Numbered from the stretch's first letter, positions 23,813 through 35,785 are shown. The stretch is 64,000 nucleotides of DNA from Anaeramoeba flamelloides (GCA_027625915.1 JANTQA010000008.1:9346501-9410500), one strand, 5' to 3'. Numbers and translations are program-made. The notes: a model not told the origin generated them from the sequence alone.

Positions 23813-24788
23813 ATGTTCTTCCGATTTTTGAGTATTGTTTTATTAATATCAACAATTTATTGTTTTGAGTCGAATACGAATTCAGAAAACGACGGCTCTG
23901 ATTACATAATTTTTTTGAGGCAACAGTAAAAATACCTTCAAATTTTTTTTAAAATTCACTTGTCAACTCAATTTTCGAAGCTTTTTTACTTTTTTTTATT
24001 TCTTTAAACCAAGATGGTAAATCTTTCTTCTTTTTTTTCTAGTTGTTACAGGAACCAATAAAACACAATTTTGTTTTACCACAGGCCAATAGTTGACTGT
24101 TTGGGAAACGGCTGTACTATTCCAAACTGGTACCGACAATTTGCTGTCCACGTACTCGAGCCAAGAAATGATACCTATGTGCCTACCTTTTGCGATTCAA
24201 ATTACCCATTTGATCTCCAAGAAATTGAATCACTTGTTGACACTTTAACTCTTGAATTCCCTGACTTTTGGAACTTTAATCAACCTGAAGGTACTTTTAC
24301 TATTTTTTTTTTTTTTACTTTTTTACTTTTTTTGCACTCAAAAACAGAACCCAAAATACCAAAACCTTTTTTAAAAAAAAAAAACCCAAAACGTAGGCTT
24401 CTGGAAGACTTCTTGGGAAAAACATGGTACGTGTGCAGAAAAAATATTAGGTTCAGAGTATAACTATTTTGAGACCGCCATTCTTCTGAAAGATCTCTAC
24501 GACGTTGAACGTATTTTCATTGACGCCAAAATATTCCCCTCCAACACAACCACTTTCGCATACTCAACTTTCGACGACGCAGTGACAAAAGCAATTGGTA
24601 AAAAGCCATCCATCCTTTGTAAGGTATGGGACAACAAGCCTGTTCTTCAGGAAATCCAATTCTGTTTTGATCAACAACTCCAATTAATTGATTGTAGCGA
24701 ACCAATACGTGTCCACGAAAGAGACGGTTGTGGTGACCTCTCAAGTATCTACTTTATTGCCAATTATAAACAATCTCAAGCACAATAA
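23813..24788 (+). CDS. Secreted ribonuclease T2 family protein with altered active site
   Basis: Three exons (23813-23925, 24085-24290 and 24397-24788) with consistent phases (2, then 1) code for 236 aa. RNase T2 enzymes cleave RNA through 2',3'-cyclic phosphates in secretory, lysosomal or extracellular compartments. Seen: a hydrophobic signal peptide (about 1-18), DYIIFLRQ at the start of the domain, a cysteine pair near 43/48, the CAS I region FAVHVLEP (57-64), an FCDSNYPFDLQEI stretch, the CAS II region FWKTSWEKHGTC (108-119), and late cysteines. His60, Lys115 and His116 match catalytic positions. The family motif HGLWP is HVLEP here, and the Glu of EW-KHG is Ser112. Those two positions normally serve base binding and catalysis. 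The fold is clear; activity is uncertain. Confidence 0.92.
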
Positions 24789-24978
24789 TCATTTTGATCA
24801 GCTTACCGCTGTTTTCTTGACCAGAAACACAAAAAAATTATAAACGATTGAAAGAAAGCTGTTTTTTATTATTCTTTTTTTTCAATTTCACAACTACTTT
24901 CTGTTTTCCAAATACAGTAGGAAACAAGTACACCGTTTTCACAGATCTTTAATAAAAAAACAATAATTAAAAGACTTT

Positions 24979-25800
24979 TCAAATAGGCTTCTTTTTTTTC
25001 ATTATTTTTGTGTTGTTTATTTTTATTTTCGTTTTGAAAATGGAAATGGTACATTTTATTTTAAAGGCAAAATATCTTTCAAGATTTGCACGATGGTTTA
25101 AACATAGAATAAGTGAATTTAATGTGTCCTCAAATTGAGATCTGTAATTCTGATTTTTTCCTCTCAAATCCTGAGTTTTTTTCAGTTTCCTTCAGATCTC
25201 TCATCTGAAAATTAAAGTTTATAAATCGACAAATAAAAAAATAGCCATATGCAAAGACAAATATCATGACCAAATGCTAAAGCTGACATACAAAAGATGG
25301 GCATTTATGAGTGTACTCTTGTCGTTTGATTTTGCGTTCATATATAATATCTTTGACCCAATCTAAATGCTTGGATTTACTTTTGGAAATAATTTTTTTC
25401 TTAAAAAGTAACCAGCCGAAAAATAATTCTTTTTTTGGTGTTGTAAATAAAAAAAAAAGAAAAATCATTTTTTGAGTAAGATAACGAAAATTTTGTTTCT
25501 AGTCGCAAACATACTATCCACTTCTTTTCGCGATTGGCGAAGGTCTGAGGAAAAAAAGCTCTAGAGAGCTGTTGGAGTGTATACTTCAACTTACCAAGCA
25601 ACAGAAATTGACCTAGACATAGTTGTCGTGCTGTTGATCATAATTTGATGGGATACAGTTTTTCTGAAAGGTAGCCATTTTATGGTGACTTTCTTAATGG
25701 TTGAAATTAGTTTGGTTTCGTTTAAATCTTTCAGCTCAATGAACAAAATGCTTCGAGATCGGATTTATTCGTACCTTGGAGTACAACTCAATTCAGACTA
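24979..25800. other. GC-raised coding-like island, strand and product unresolved
   Basis: About 25060-25370 and 25490-25800 are much less AT-rich than their surroundings, similar to known exons here. Several frames look protein-like. On the minus strand there is a long open frame at about 25401-25631 (with RQLCLGQFLLL, then QQLSRAFFPQTFANREKKW), another at about 25277-25400 (HLDWVKDIIYERKIKRQEY) and one at 24979-25160 (YRSQFEDTLNSLILCLNHR). On the plus strand, 25500-25612 reads QTYYPLLFAIGEGLRKKSSR. Good donor and acceptor motifs exist on both strands (minus GTAAGT at about 25597, GTATGT at about 25517), but I could not build one consistent model. It may be a small spliced gene, a relic or a structured RNA. 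Confidence 0.35.
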
Positions 25801-27640
25801 ATCTTTCGTTGTTTTACTCTTTTTTTTTCCTTTTTTTTGTTTTGTTAAAAAATCTAGTTACATTCATAAGTTTTCCCAGAACCAAGTAGCGATTTACTCT
25901 CTAAATTTGAAAATGTGAAGTAGATTTCTTTTTGTTTCTTTTAAATAATAAAAAGAAATTCAACAAAAAAAAAATACAAATAACAAACAAAAAGTTTAAA
26001 AGAATCCCTCTTTCAAAAATTCAAATTCAGAAAAAAGGTTCCAAGTTTTCTCTTTTTCAAAAAAAAAAAAATAACAAAAAAATTAATCTTTTCTTGTTTG
26101 ATTTTAACAAACACTTAAATTTTTTCTTTAAAGATCAAACTATTTTCTTTTGGTAATAAATTGATTCTATTCCATCAAATTCGCTTTGTGGCTCTTTTAT
26201 AACTCTTTCTATTTTCAAAAGCCAGTATATTTAATAGATACTGTTGTTCAAATAATGCATACGGAAAAGTTTAGTTTGTGTTTTAAAATAAAAAGCGTGT
26301 TTCTTTTTTTTTTTGTTATAAAAGAACTAGACTCGAACGATCAAAGAAACTGACAATAAACAATAATTCTTTTTGGTGCTGGTTTCTTCAAGTTCTATTA
26401 TTTAAAAAAGAAATTCAAAAAATCAAGGAAAAAATCAAATGAATAGTCTAGATTAAAATTTTTGATTCAGTTTTCCTCTGTTTGGAAACAATTTGTGATT
26501 TTTGTTAAGAAAGGAATGTTTGTGTGAGTTTCTCTTCCTTTATGTATTGATCATCTAAGTCGGTAACTTTTTTTTAATTTCCCCAAATAAAGTTATTCTC
26601 TGATTTTCAATTTTTAGTGTTTCTTCATATAGGTAATAATTCCTCTCATCTTTGAAATATTCCAAAACTAAACGAATATTTAAAGAGACGTGTTGTTATA
26701 CCTGTTATTGATCATGAGTTTTCGAGATTCTTTTTCTTGTCTCTCTTTGAAAATTTAGTTTCTTCTGATTTTTTTATTTGTTAAAAATTACTTTTGATTT
26801 TAACAAGGTTTTTATTTTTGAAAATAAATTTAAAAATCAAATTATAGTTAAATAGAAGACTCAAAATAATTTCTTGTGAGATGAAATTGACTTGGTATAT
26901 AGCAACGAATTTTTTCAGAAATCTAAAACAAAAATTAATATATTTTTTTGAGATTGGCGACTTGTATTATTTTATAACATTAACCTTTTAATTAATATTT
27001 TGAAAAACTGATAGAAATCCTGACAGTTTCATTCTTATAAGTATAATATTATTTAATATAATAAAATCAAATATAAAATTTTATCTAAAAAGTCTATCAT
27101 TTAAAAAAGAATTTCCAAAAAAATCAAGGTTGGTCCAATTAGAAAATTTATCTCTAAAAATAGAGACTAATTTTCTAAACTATTTATACAATCAAAAAAA
27201 CAAAAAAATTTAGAAAAAATTTAAAAAATTTTCAACAAATCCTATTCCTAATTTAAATTTTACTGAAAATATCCAGATTTTTTCTTATAAAATTGATTTG
27301 AACTTAGGTATACTATTATATTGCGAATTAGATGTTTCCTTGGAACAAGAAGAAAAAAAAATCACAGATTATATTTCGAAAAACGGATTATATTCTTTGG
27401 GGCATTCATTATTTTGATCACCGTAAACCCCTTAAAATTATTAAATTACCTGATAGAATTGGGTGTGTTACAGACTTATTATATTCCTTTTAGCATTAGG
27501 CACTTTGATGATTTATTTTAATTCTTGGAGTGCAATTCTTTAACAACTTATGTGAAAATTTTGATCTTTTTATTTTACTATTAACAGTATTTTAGAATTG
27601 AAAAAAGAATAATTAGTAGTAATCATTATGGAAAAAAAGC
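25801..27640. other. Intergenic, mostly featureless
   Basis: The Lys-rich frame at 25932-26156 is low complexity and not supported as a gene. About 27520-27600 holds the end of the GAAAATTTTGATCTTTTTAT repeat. Part of 27130-27500 resembles the inside of the 10709-11638 element (for example GGAACAAGAAGAAAA with TATATTTCGAAAA). Confidence 0.45.
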
Positions 27641-28079
27641 AATACCATAAGGGAAAAAAGTGAAATACAGGTTTTAATTGAGAATATTAATAGAACCTGA
27701 AAATGAAACATATCAATTAACAGAAGAATAAATAAATAAATTAAGATAAAATGAAGGATTCAACACAATAAACTTTTTTTAATACTATCTTTTGGTCGGG
27801 GTTTTTCTTTGATTGATTAATTATTAAAAATTAGTTCAAAAAATTGATATTTTTGAGATCTCCAAAACTACATCAACAATTTTGATCTATATGAAAGTAG
27901 ATTTAAAATGTGTTTTGTTGGTTTGATTGAAAATAATATAATGGATTATTATTTGAATTTAATTAGTTTCTTCTTTTTATTGATTTTACTTTTCGTTTTC
28001 AGGTTCTATTAATGTTCCCAATTAAATAATTGTGTTTCGAATTTTTTCCTGTTTCACTTTTTTTCCAAAACGGTAATTT
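27641..28079 (+). repeat. GAAACAGG/AATACTATCTTTTGG foldback element, full copy
   Basis: About 440 bp with imperfect inverted ends: GGAAAAAAGTGAAATACAGG on the left against CCTGTTTCACTTTTTTTCC on the right. An internal pair, AATAGAACCTGAAAATG, matches reversed CGTTTTCAGGTTCTATT. Partial copies at 21950-22140 and 57950-58265. No ORF. Confidence 0.65.
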
Positions 28080-29540
28080 TAACCCTTTTGATGTTAGCTA
28101 ACAACCCTGAAATTCTTGATACTTTTTTCAACTTACAAAATAAACTCCATTTCAAAATCATTGACCTATTAAAAATCAAATTTTGAAAATAAATATTATA
28201 CTAAAGTGGATTAATCTCTTATAAAAAAAAATTACTATTTTAATATTTAGTTCTATATACTAGAAATCTTTGTTTTTTCCTCTAAAAATAAAATTAAACT
28301 AAGTAAAAAAAAAAAAAAAAAAAAAAAAATTGGGACATTTATTATGAAATTTAGTTTATGTTTGAATACTTTTCCAAAATACAGTTAAATGAGAAGATTG
28401 ACTGTTTTTAAAAGAGATTTCAGATATTCTATTACTTATATTTTTTGAATACATTATCAAAATATTTTCACTTTGCAATTTGTAAAAAAAAAAGCAAAAT
28501 AAGGAAAAAAAGTTAGAAACTTACAAATTAGATAATTAATATCATCTAGTAAACCACGGAAAACGGAAATTAAAAAAGTAAGATCTACGGTTTATTCAAT
28601 AACACTTGTTGACTTAATGTAATTTTTCCTTCATTTTTACTCACATTTTTTCAAAATTTGTTTCTAAAAATTTTTAAATAGTATTTTTTTTTATTAATTG
28701 CGATCTAACATGAAATTTTTTCATAGGTAGCTTACTTTTTAAAAAGAATCATGGTTTTGAAAATAATACTGCAATTCTCCGAGTTATAAATAAAAAGATT
28801 TTTTTTTCAAAGGTCCACCAAAAATATTTTTTTTCTTCTAATAGAATGAAAAACTAAAAGATCTTCTTGCAATCTATGAGAATTGGTATTTTTTCGAGAT
28901 TTAATAACACTATCATTATTAAACCCTTTGAAATAATATTGATTTTTAAATTGTTTGAGCGTTGTTAGTATTCGAAGAATTATAATAGGATAAAATTTCA
29001 TTCAAGTATTCTTTTTTTAATTCTAAAATACTATTTTCCTTTGGGACTCATGTCATGATTAAAAGGACGAATAGATTGCATAAAATTGACCAAATATAAA
29101 AATAGAGTTTATCAATTCCATTCAAGCTCTTTATTAGATTGTTTTATAAAAGAAAAAAATAAAAAGTAAAAAACAGTAAAAAAATCCCCATTTATAATCT
29201 AATACCTACAGTAGGACCAATATTCATATCATATTATAAAGACAAATTAGAATGAATTTCGTCAAATCTTATACATAAAGATAATCGACAACAAACACAA
29301 TCAAAACTCGAGGTACAGAAAAAAAAAATTGAAATTTTTTCCCTTTTTTCAATATTTTTTAACTGTCTTTTATTTCTTGATTTTTGCACTCTTTTGCTTA
29401 AAATTATATTAAGTTAAGTGTTTTTTCTTTTCGATTTTTTTTAGAAAAGCTATATTGTGTGATATAATCCTACTTAGACTATACTAAGAAGGATAAAAAT
29501 TTAAAATTTAATTATACTTTCAGAAAGTGCTTTCAAATGC
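28080..29540. other. Intergenic, no gene seen
   Basis: Contains a poly(A) run at about 28304-28328. About 29110-29215 has a fragment of the CAAATACCAG-type element. The minus-strand frame at 28807-29001 is not convincing. Confidence 0.45.
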
Positions 29541-29544
29541 CCCC

Positions 29545-30690
29545 CATATACTATAGAGTGCCTAGGGTTTCCAGAATTTAAAAGAATAAAATAAAATCAA
29601 AGATTTAACTCAATTCTATTAAATTGTGGAAAACCTAATGTTTTTACCATTTTTAATTTGGGATATTAAAAGAAAATTTTAAAAATTGTTTTTTTAATTT
29701 GAAAAAATAAAAAAATCCTACAGGCACTTTTTCAGAATTCATAAGAATCGAGAAAAATCAAAGTTTTTTCTCAATTCTTATAAATTTTGAAAAAAACCAA
29801 ATGGTTCTTTTCTTGAGGTTTTCTATTTTATTTGTGAAATGTTCTAGGTTTTTTTTTGAGTTCTCTATTTATATAGAAAATCAATATATTTGCGTTAGGT
29901 TTTTTTGAGTTTTTTATTTTATTTTTGAAGTGTTTTAGGTTTTTTTGGGGTTTTCTGTTTTAAAAGCAAAATCTATTGATTTTCCAAATAAAAAAAAACC
30001 AAGATAAGATAACGGCGTTTTTTGGGTATATTATTAAACACCAATATTGTTCAAATTGAAATTTTCTTTTGTATTTTTGAAGAATTTCTTGAAAATTTTG
30101 ATTGGTATGAAAGTTTTAAATTGTTTTTTATAATGTTTGGAGGAAAAATCAAAAAGATTATTTTACAATTAGTTGGTATTTTATTACTTAAATTCTTCGA
30201 AAATCCAAAATCTTGAAATCATCAATACTAAATATTTTTAAAAATTAGTTTGAAAAATAATTTTAACACAAAAAGTTATGTGGAGATTTTTTTACCCTTA
30301 AAACAAGTTTCATAGGCTTAATTGGTCTGTTAATTATTTTTTATTTTTACAAAATCCTTATCAAAAATTTCTAGTATGCTATTTAAACCACCCAAACTTA
30401 CTTTAACACACCGAAACCTACCCCAACAAACCACTAAAACAATCCCTAACCTACCTAAAACTACACGTAAAGGGTTTTTTAAAATACCTACAGCTAATAT
30501 ATTTCAATTGAATTGATTATTTTGAAAAAAATGAGAATTTGACTAATTTTGAAATTTGACCAAATATGAAATTTAATAATTTTCATATTTTTTTTTCAGT
30601 TGAGAAATAAACTGAAAATTAAATAAATTTTTATTTTATTTCTCAAATTAAAAAAAACCTAACTCGAAGTGCTGTAGAGTACCTCAGTTT
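29545..30690. repeat. Hairpin-module cluster (intergenic)
   Basis: Consecutive foldbacks occur at about 29567-29630 (CCAGAATTTAAAAGAATA type), 29727-29797 (TTCAGAATTCATAAGAATCG type), 29800-30000 (GAGGTTTTCTATTTTATTTG type, repeated three times) and 30595-30660 (GAGAAATAAACTGAAAATTA type). Linkers between them include AGAGTGCCTAGG, GATAACGGCG and GTGCTGTAGAGTACC. The modules are the same as in the VPS39 intron. Confidence 0.7.
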
Positions 30691-31188
30691 TTTTTTTGTT
30701 TAATCCTGTTCCTAATTATGATTTAAAAAAAATAATATATAATTGCTCTTTTTTCAAATAGCTTTTTAAAAATTGTAAAACTAATACACGTATACATAAC
30801 AAACATAACTTAAATACGTATCAAATTCTTAATGGTAACAGAAAAAAGAAAATTTGACAAAAAATAAAGAAACAACAAGTTGGTAGAAAGAAAAAAAATC
30901 AAAAAAAAGGCACTTAAAAAAAAAAAAAGAATGAAAAAAACAAAAAACAAAAAATGAAAAATTGATCAATAGAAAATTCTTTTTTTCGATTTTGTTAAAT
31001 AGGATTGATCATAAACCAAAAAAAGAAAAAGAATGAAAAAAAAAAAGAAAAAAAAAAACAAAAACAAAAAGAATAAGAATAAGAAAAATAATAAAAAGTA
31101 AAAAAGAAAAAGAAAACTTTATAGTAATAAAAAAAAGTAGAAAATAATAAACACAAGATAAAATCTCTGTGTATTATAATCCTTAAAT

Positions 31189-33220
31189 TTAATCAAGACC
31201 AATCTTAAAGTTTTTTTTCGTCACTGGGCAAATATAGTCTTTATCAAAACAGTTGAAATGGAAAATTTTACCATTGGGGAATCTAGCAAAAACCAAAGAA
31301 CCGATTCTATTATGGCATTTATCACAAAGGGTATTTTTTTTGATAATTGAATTTTGGTCATTTAGCGAAGTAACTTCGTATTGTAGTTTCAAATTTTCCA
31401 TTTTTCGAAGATTTTTAAACAGCTGTGAAGTTTTAGAGCGTTGTGTTGTTTGTCTAATTGAAATATTTAAAAATTCTGATAACAACGAAAGAGGAGTATC
31501 CTTGGGAAACAATCTAATCACCTTTAAAGGGTTGAGGAACTGCGAGTATTTGTTTATTATTTGGATTGCGCGATTAACATTTGGCTTTTCGGTGTTGTTA
31601 GGAGGGTTGAGTATGATTGATAAAAGAGTTAACAATTTTGTTTGCTTGATATTAATATCGGTGTCTTCGCAGTATTTGAAAATATAGTCATTCCTGCCGA
31701 TTTGATACAATAAAATTTCTAAGGCTTCTTTATATTTGTGCAAATGGTCCAAAATGACAACCCTTTCTTCATATAAGCTCAAGGTTTGGATTTTTTCTAA
31801 TAATGCTTGTGCATCGTATCGATCCGAATCATTTAATAATTGATAAAGTTGCTTTCTTAGCTTCCCAATGATACCTGATTCTTTACCTAAAGATAATCTT
31901 CTTTTTTTTTTCTTTTTTTTCTTTTTTTTCTCATCATCAATAGTACCATTAACACTACCACTACCGCCACCACCGTTATCATCATCCTCATCATCATCAT
32001 TTTGGTTGTGGTCGTTGTCGTTGCTTTTATTTTTAAAAAGGAGATCTTTTTCATTAACAATCGGAAGCACAGATTTTAATTGTGAAATATAATATTTAGC
32101 CAACTGTGTATGATAAGTTGCCTGCTCAGTCTTTTCAATATTGACTAAAAATTCAATATATTGGAAGCGTAATTTATCAGGGAAGGACGATAAAAACTCT
32201 TCAACAACTAAAGGAGGTATTGGATTTTCTCGTTTGGTTAAAAAGATTTTGATCCCCCTCTCAGGATTCTTTTCTAAGACCCACCGAGAAAAGGTCCATA
32301 TTAATTCCACATTATCATTATCGCAATGGTTCGACAATAAATCAATTGTGGGCTCAATACCATCAATTCCCTCTTGTTCGTATTCACCTTTGCCTAATTT
32401 TTCCCAGATCTGAAGTGATTTTTTCAATAATTTTTTCCCTTTATATAATTGCGCAAGCTCATGATATAATTTTTTTGAAAATAAATATTCTTCGCATTCC
32501 TCAAGATCTGCAAAGTTCTCTTTTGATAACAAAACCTCAATTTGCTTTACATTAAACTGTGCAAATAATTTGATCAAAGTAGTGTCAATCGCTGATTTCA
32601 AATGCTCTTTAATTTTCTTTTTTCGAAAACTTTCAAAATATTTGATCATCAGTTTCCTAAACGCATCCAATCTTCGTTCCACATTCCTTTCAAATTGGTT
32701 GGATTGCTTTAATCGATCTTGAAACCCCATATTTTTTCGAATTAATTTATCAATTTTTAAATTTTGTTGTGAAAAGGGGTTCGTTGGTTTGAAATTTTTG
32801 ACTTTTTTAAATCCTGGATATAAGCTTATCAGTTCTCTCGGATCTAATTCACCCTTTTCAAAGTATTGAAATGCAACCTGTAATAAATTTTTACCCAACG
32901 AGCCATACCCGATTTCTAAATATATTTTTTTTAACCCCTTTTTATGCTTCTTTTCATTCTTTTCAGGATCTGCGTTTTCAAAAAGTGCAATGGCTTCTAA
33001 ATTATTTCCCTTTGTGATCAATTCTTTAACAGGGATTTTGATAGGTACCTTTTCTAAGATCTTGATTGTTGTTTTTGTTAATAAGACAATGAAATTTTCA
33101 GTAATAACAATCTTTTTGACATCCACAATGTTGAATGTTTGAAGTAGTTTTAAATCATAATATGTATGAATTGTGATTTTTTTGGGTAAGCATGAAATAA
33201 CAAATGGTGAAAAAATGGCT

Positions 33221-33251
<31 letters not shown>

Positions 33252-35785
33252 TTATTATTATGATGATGATTATTATGATTATGATTGTTATAATATTTTA
33301 TTTTAAATTCAGTTTTAAAGAAAATTTTTTTTGAATGTTTATTATTATCATTTAAAATTTTTTACAGATTTTTAAAACGAGAAGATTTTTGAGAAAAATA
33401 AAATGAAAAAGGTTTTGGGAAATTTTTTGAAATATTTTAATTAAGAAAATGAAGAATTATTTAATTTATTAAAAACCGATTCTTGGACAAGATTCGCTCT
33501 CTCACTAGGTTCAAAAATATTTCTAATTCAAATTAGGGATTCTGAAAGTGCCGTAGAGTGTCTTCAAGTACCGTAGAAGTGTCTAGCTTTTCCATAACTC
33601 AAAAGGATAGAGAAAAATCTTTGATTTAACTCAATTATTTTAAATTAAAAAAAAACCTAACGTGAAGTGCCGTCAAGTGCCGTAGAGTGCCGCAGAGTGC
33701 CTAGGTTTTCTTGAGGTTTTCTGATTTATTTGTAAAGTGTTCTAGGTTTTTTTGAGGTTTTCTATTTTATTTATAAAATCTATTGATTTTCCAAATAAAC
33801 AGAAAATCCAATAAAACCTAACGGCGCTTTTCCAGAATTTAAAAGAATTGAGTAAAATCAAAGATTTTTCTCTATTCTTTTGAATTCTGGAAAAGATAAC
33901 GGCGGTTTTTTTTAATTTAAGAAATAAACCGAAAATTAAATAAATTTTCGCTTTATTTCTCAAATTAAAAAAAACCGAACGGCAAATAAGAGGAATTAAC
34001 AATTCCTCCATTAAATAATAAAAAAAAAAAGAAAATGACTTTTTTTAAACTTACAAGAATAAAAAATTTTTTGCTTAATAGATCTAAATTTTCTTGATAA
34101 TTTTGTTAAGGATTCATCAAATATTCATTTATTAAATCACCAGAACCTCTATTAATTTTATTGGATGAAATTTGTATTGAAATATTAATTATAAATAAGA
34201 ACAAAATAAAAAATTTTCTTTTACAAAATCGAGACTTTCCAACATAAAACTCAAAATATGTTTTACCCTTTTCAAGAATTAACTTAATTGTTATTAAAAA
34301 TAATAGGCTACTTTTTTTTGGTTGTAATATTGGAAACATTCGAATTTTGGATTTCAAAAAAAAGACTCAAAGTAATAAATTGTTTAGATAAGGTTAACTC
34401 ATCCATTTCAAAAACCAAAACATAAATTAAAAAAAAAAAATTTTTTTAGGATCTTAACAAGATTTCATTTTATTTCCAAAAAAATACTACTCCCTTAATG
34501 TTTTTTAATTTTTTTACTATTTACACTATTTTAAGATTTAACCTCAAAATATTTGATAAAATAGTTGACAAGCCTAGATACTTGAATTCTGGTGTAAAAA
34601 TGCTAGAGGATTAAAAAAAAAAAAAAAAAAATGGATTATATTTGAGTAACAGGTTGTTTTCACACAGTGTTTTAGGAAAATTAATAAAAAAGACTAAATT
34701 ATCTTGATAATATCATTTCCATTCAAAAACAAAAGTTATTTGTTGGTATTACTCATTTATGAACACTAAGCCAGTACCTTTTTTTTTAAAGTAAATTTTT
34801 TGATAATTAGAAGCTTGAGTTTCACAATCTACGAAGGTTTTACATAGAATGACTTTTTTAATTCTTCAAATGAGATTTTAAAAACAAGGTGGGGTTAAAA
34901 AAAACAAAGTAAATGATTCTTTGGAATGTGTTCGTGGTTGAAAACGTAAAAAGCTAATAGACTTGTTTTTAATTGTTTCTCTTTCCTTGCTTAATAAATC
35001 GCTTGACCAAAGAACCAAAAACAAAAACAAAAAATTGATAGAGAATCTAAAAAAAAAAATTTACCGATTTTGTATGGCCTTTCTCCCCAGACCATGGTAC
35101 TTCTTGAAGGGTTACCTTGAATGGTCGAAAAAATACCAAGGTTGTCTTCTGCTGTACTATTTAAAATGAGAAATTCTTGTGAGCTTGGCAAAAATGTAAT
35201 TAAAGGCCCGTATTTGGGATTGATTTCCAGATCGACGACATCGCCACGAGGATAATTAATAATGGAATAAGGATGCTTATTATATCCTGTAAAAATTGCG
35301 CTCCCATACCAAACAATTTTCGAAGGGCACTCAGGTGTGATGAATTGTCTTTTCTCAACAAAGCCCTTGGACACTTTTTCTTTATCTCTTTTGTAGCAAA
35401 CCAAACGATTCTTTTGGCATACACACACACGATCAATAGTGGGCTTTAAATCTACACAGATCTTTTGTACCTTTTTTTTCTGGATGACTTGCACTTCTTC
35501 CAAGGTGTCTAAATCTAATAAGTGTAAAGAAGAGCCAATAACAACAAAAAGCATCCCATGGTGCACCACCAGTTGCTCAACCTTCGCTTTTTTAATCTTG
35601 TTCATTTGGATCTTTTTAACCTGATAAATTTGCGAATTTTTGGAGACCTCGCGCTTTATAGAATACGATATTACTCTCCCATCAGTGGTGCCTACAAAAA
35701 GCTGATTGTTTCCAGTCGCAGCAACAGTATTAATTTTTTTTAATGTATCAAATGATACGTCAAACGATTCAAAAAGTGAGATCAT
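31189..35785 (-). CDS. VPS39: VPS39/Vam6-like subunit of the HOPS tethering complex
   Basis: Two exons (35065-35785 and 31189-33218) join in phase 1 and code for 916 aa, close to the usual family length. VPS39 binds Rab7/Ypt7 and tethers late endosomes, autophagosomes and lysosomes or vacuoles. Seen: an N-terminal citron-homology beta-propeller (about 1-290; GTTDGRVISYS early, then FVISCLPKKITIHTYYD at the exon join), a helical CLH-type middle region, and the C-terminal Vps39 domain 2 with Cys872-x2-Cys875 (CDKCHNRIG), FARFPNG, HFNC and a further CPV. A low-complexity insert (about 640-690) runs Asn/Asp-rich, Gly-rich, then a Lys run. The 1846-bp intron carries a hairpin array. No lesion is seen. 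The related TGFBRAP1/VPS3 (CORVET) is the main alternative; the C-terminal zinc motif and length favour VPS39. Confidence 0.9.
33219..35064 (-). other. VPS39 intron (1846 bp)
   Basis: Donor GTAAAT (35059-35064) and acceptor AATAATAG (AG at 33219-33220), which follows a (TTA)n/(TAA)n tract at 33220-33262. Contains the hairpin array at 33547-33983. Minus-strand frames at 33742-34011 and 34106-34357 lie in the intron and have no protein family. Confidence 0.85.
33547..33983. repeat. Array of AT hairpins with GC-rich decamer linkers (in VPS39 intron)
   Basis: At least four foldback modules follow each other: about 33586-33658, 33700-33820, 33827-33894 (CTTTTCCAGAATTTAAAAGA against its reverse complement) and 33903-33977 (TTTTTTTTAATTTAAGAAAT against its reverse complement). 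Between them are GC-rich linkers. At 33662-33703 four tandem decamers near AGTGCCGTAG follow each other. AACGGCG precedes the later modules. Another decamer run is at 33547-33585. Confidence 0.85.

Noticed and set aside
25500..25612. Possible RNase P or SRP RNA in the GC-raised island
   Set aside because: GAGGAAA- and ACAGAAA-like strings are present, but spacing and flanking helices do not fit either RNA.
29545..30690. Hairpin cluster as a set of transcription terminators
   Set aside because: The stems are AT-rich long foldbacks repeated as modules in a eukaryotic context, and they are not placed at gene ends.
31253..32555. Several plus-strand ORFs of 69-144 codons
   Set aside because: Antisense shadows of the VPS39 second exon, with no protein-like features of their own.
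33220..33262. (TTA)n tract as a CRISPR or satellite-like array
   Set aside because: A short trinucleotide microsatellite next to the VPS39 splice acceptor. No repeat-spacer structure exists anywhere in the window.
33742..34357. Minus-strand ORFs between the two VPS39 exons
   Set aside because: They lie in the intron over hairpin modules and AT-rich DNA, and splicing between exons in phase leaves no room for them.
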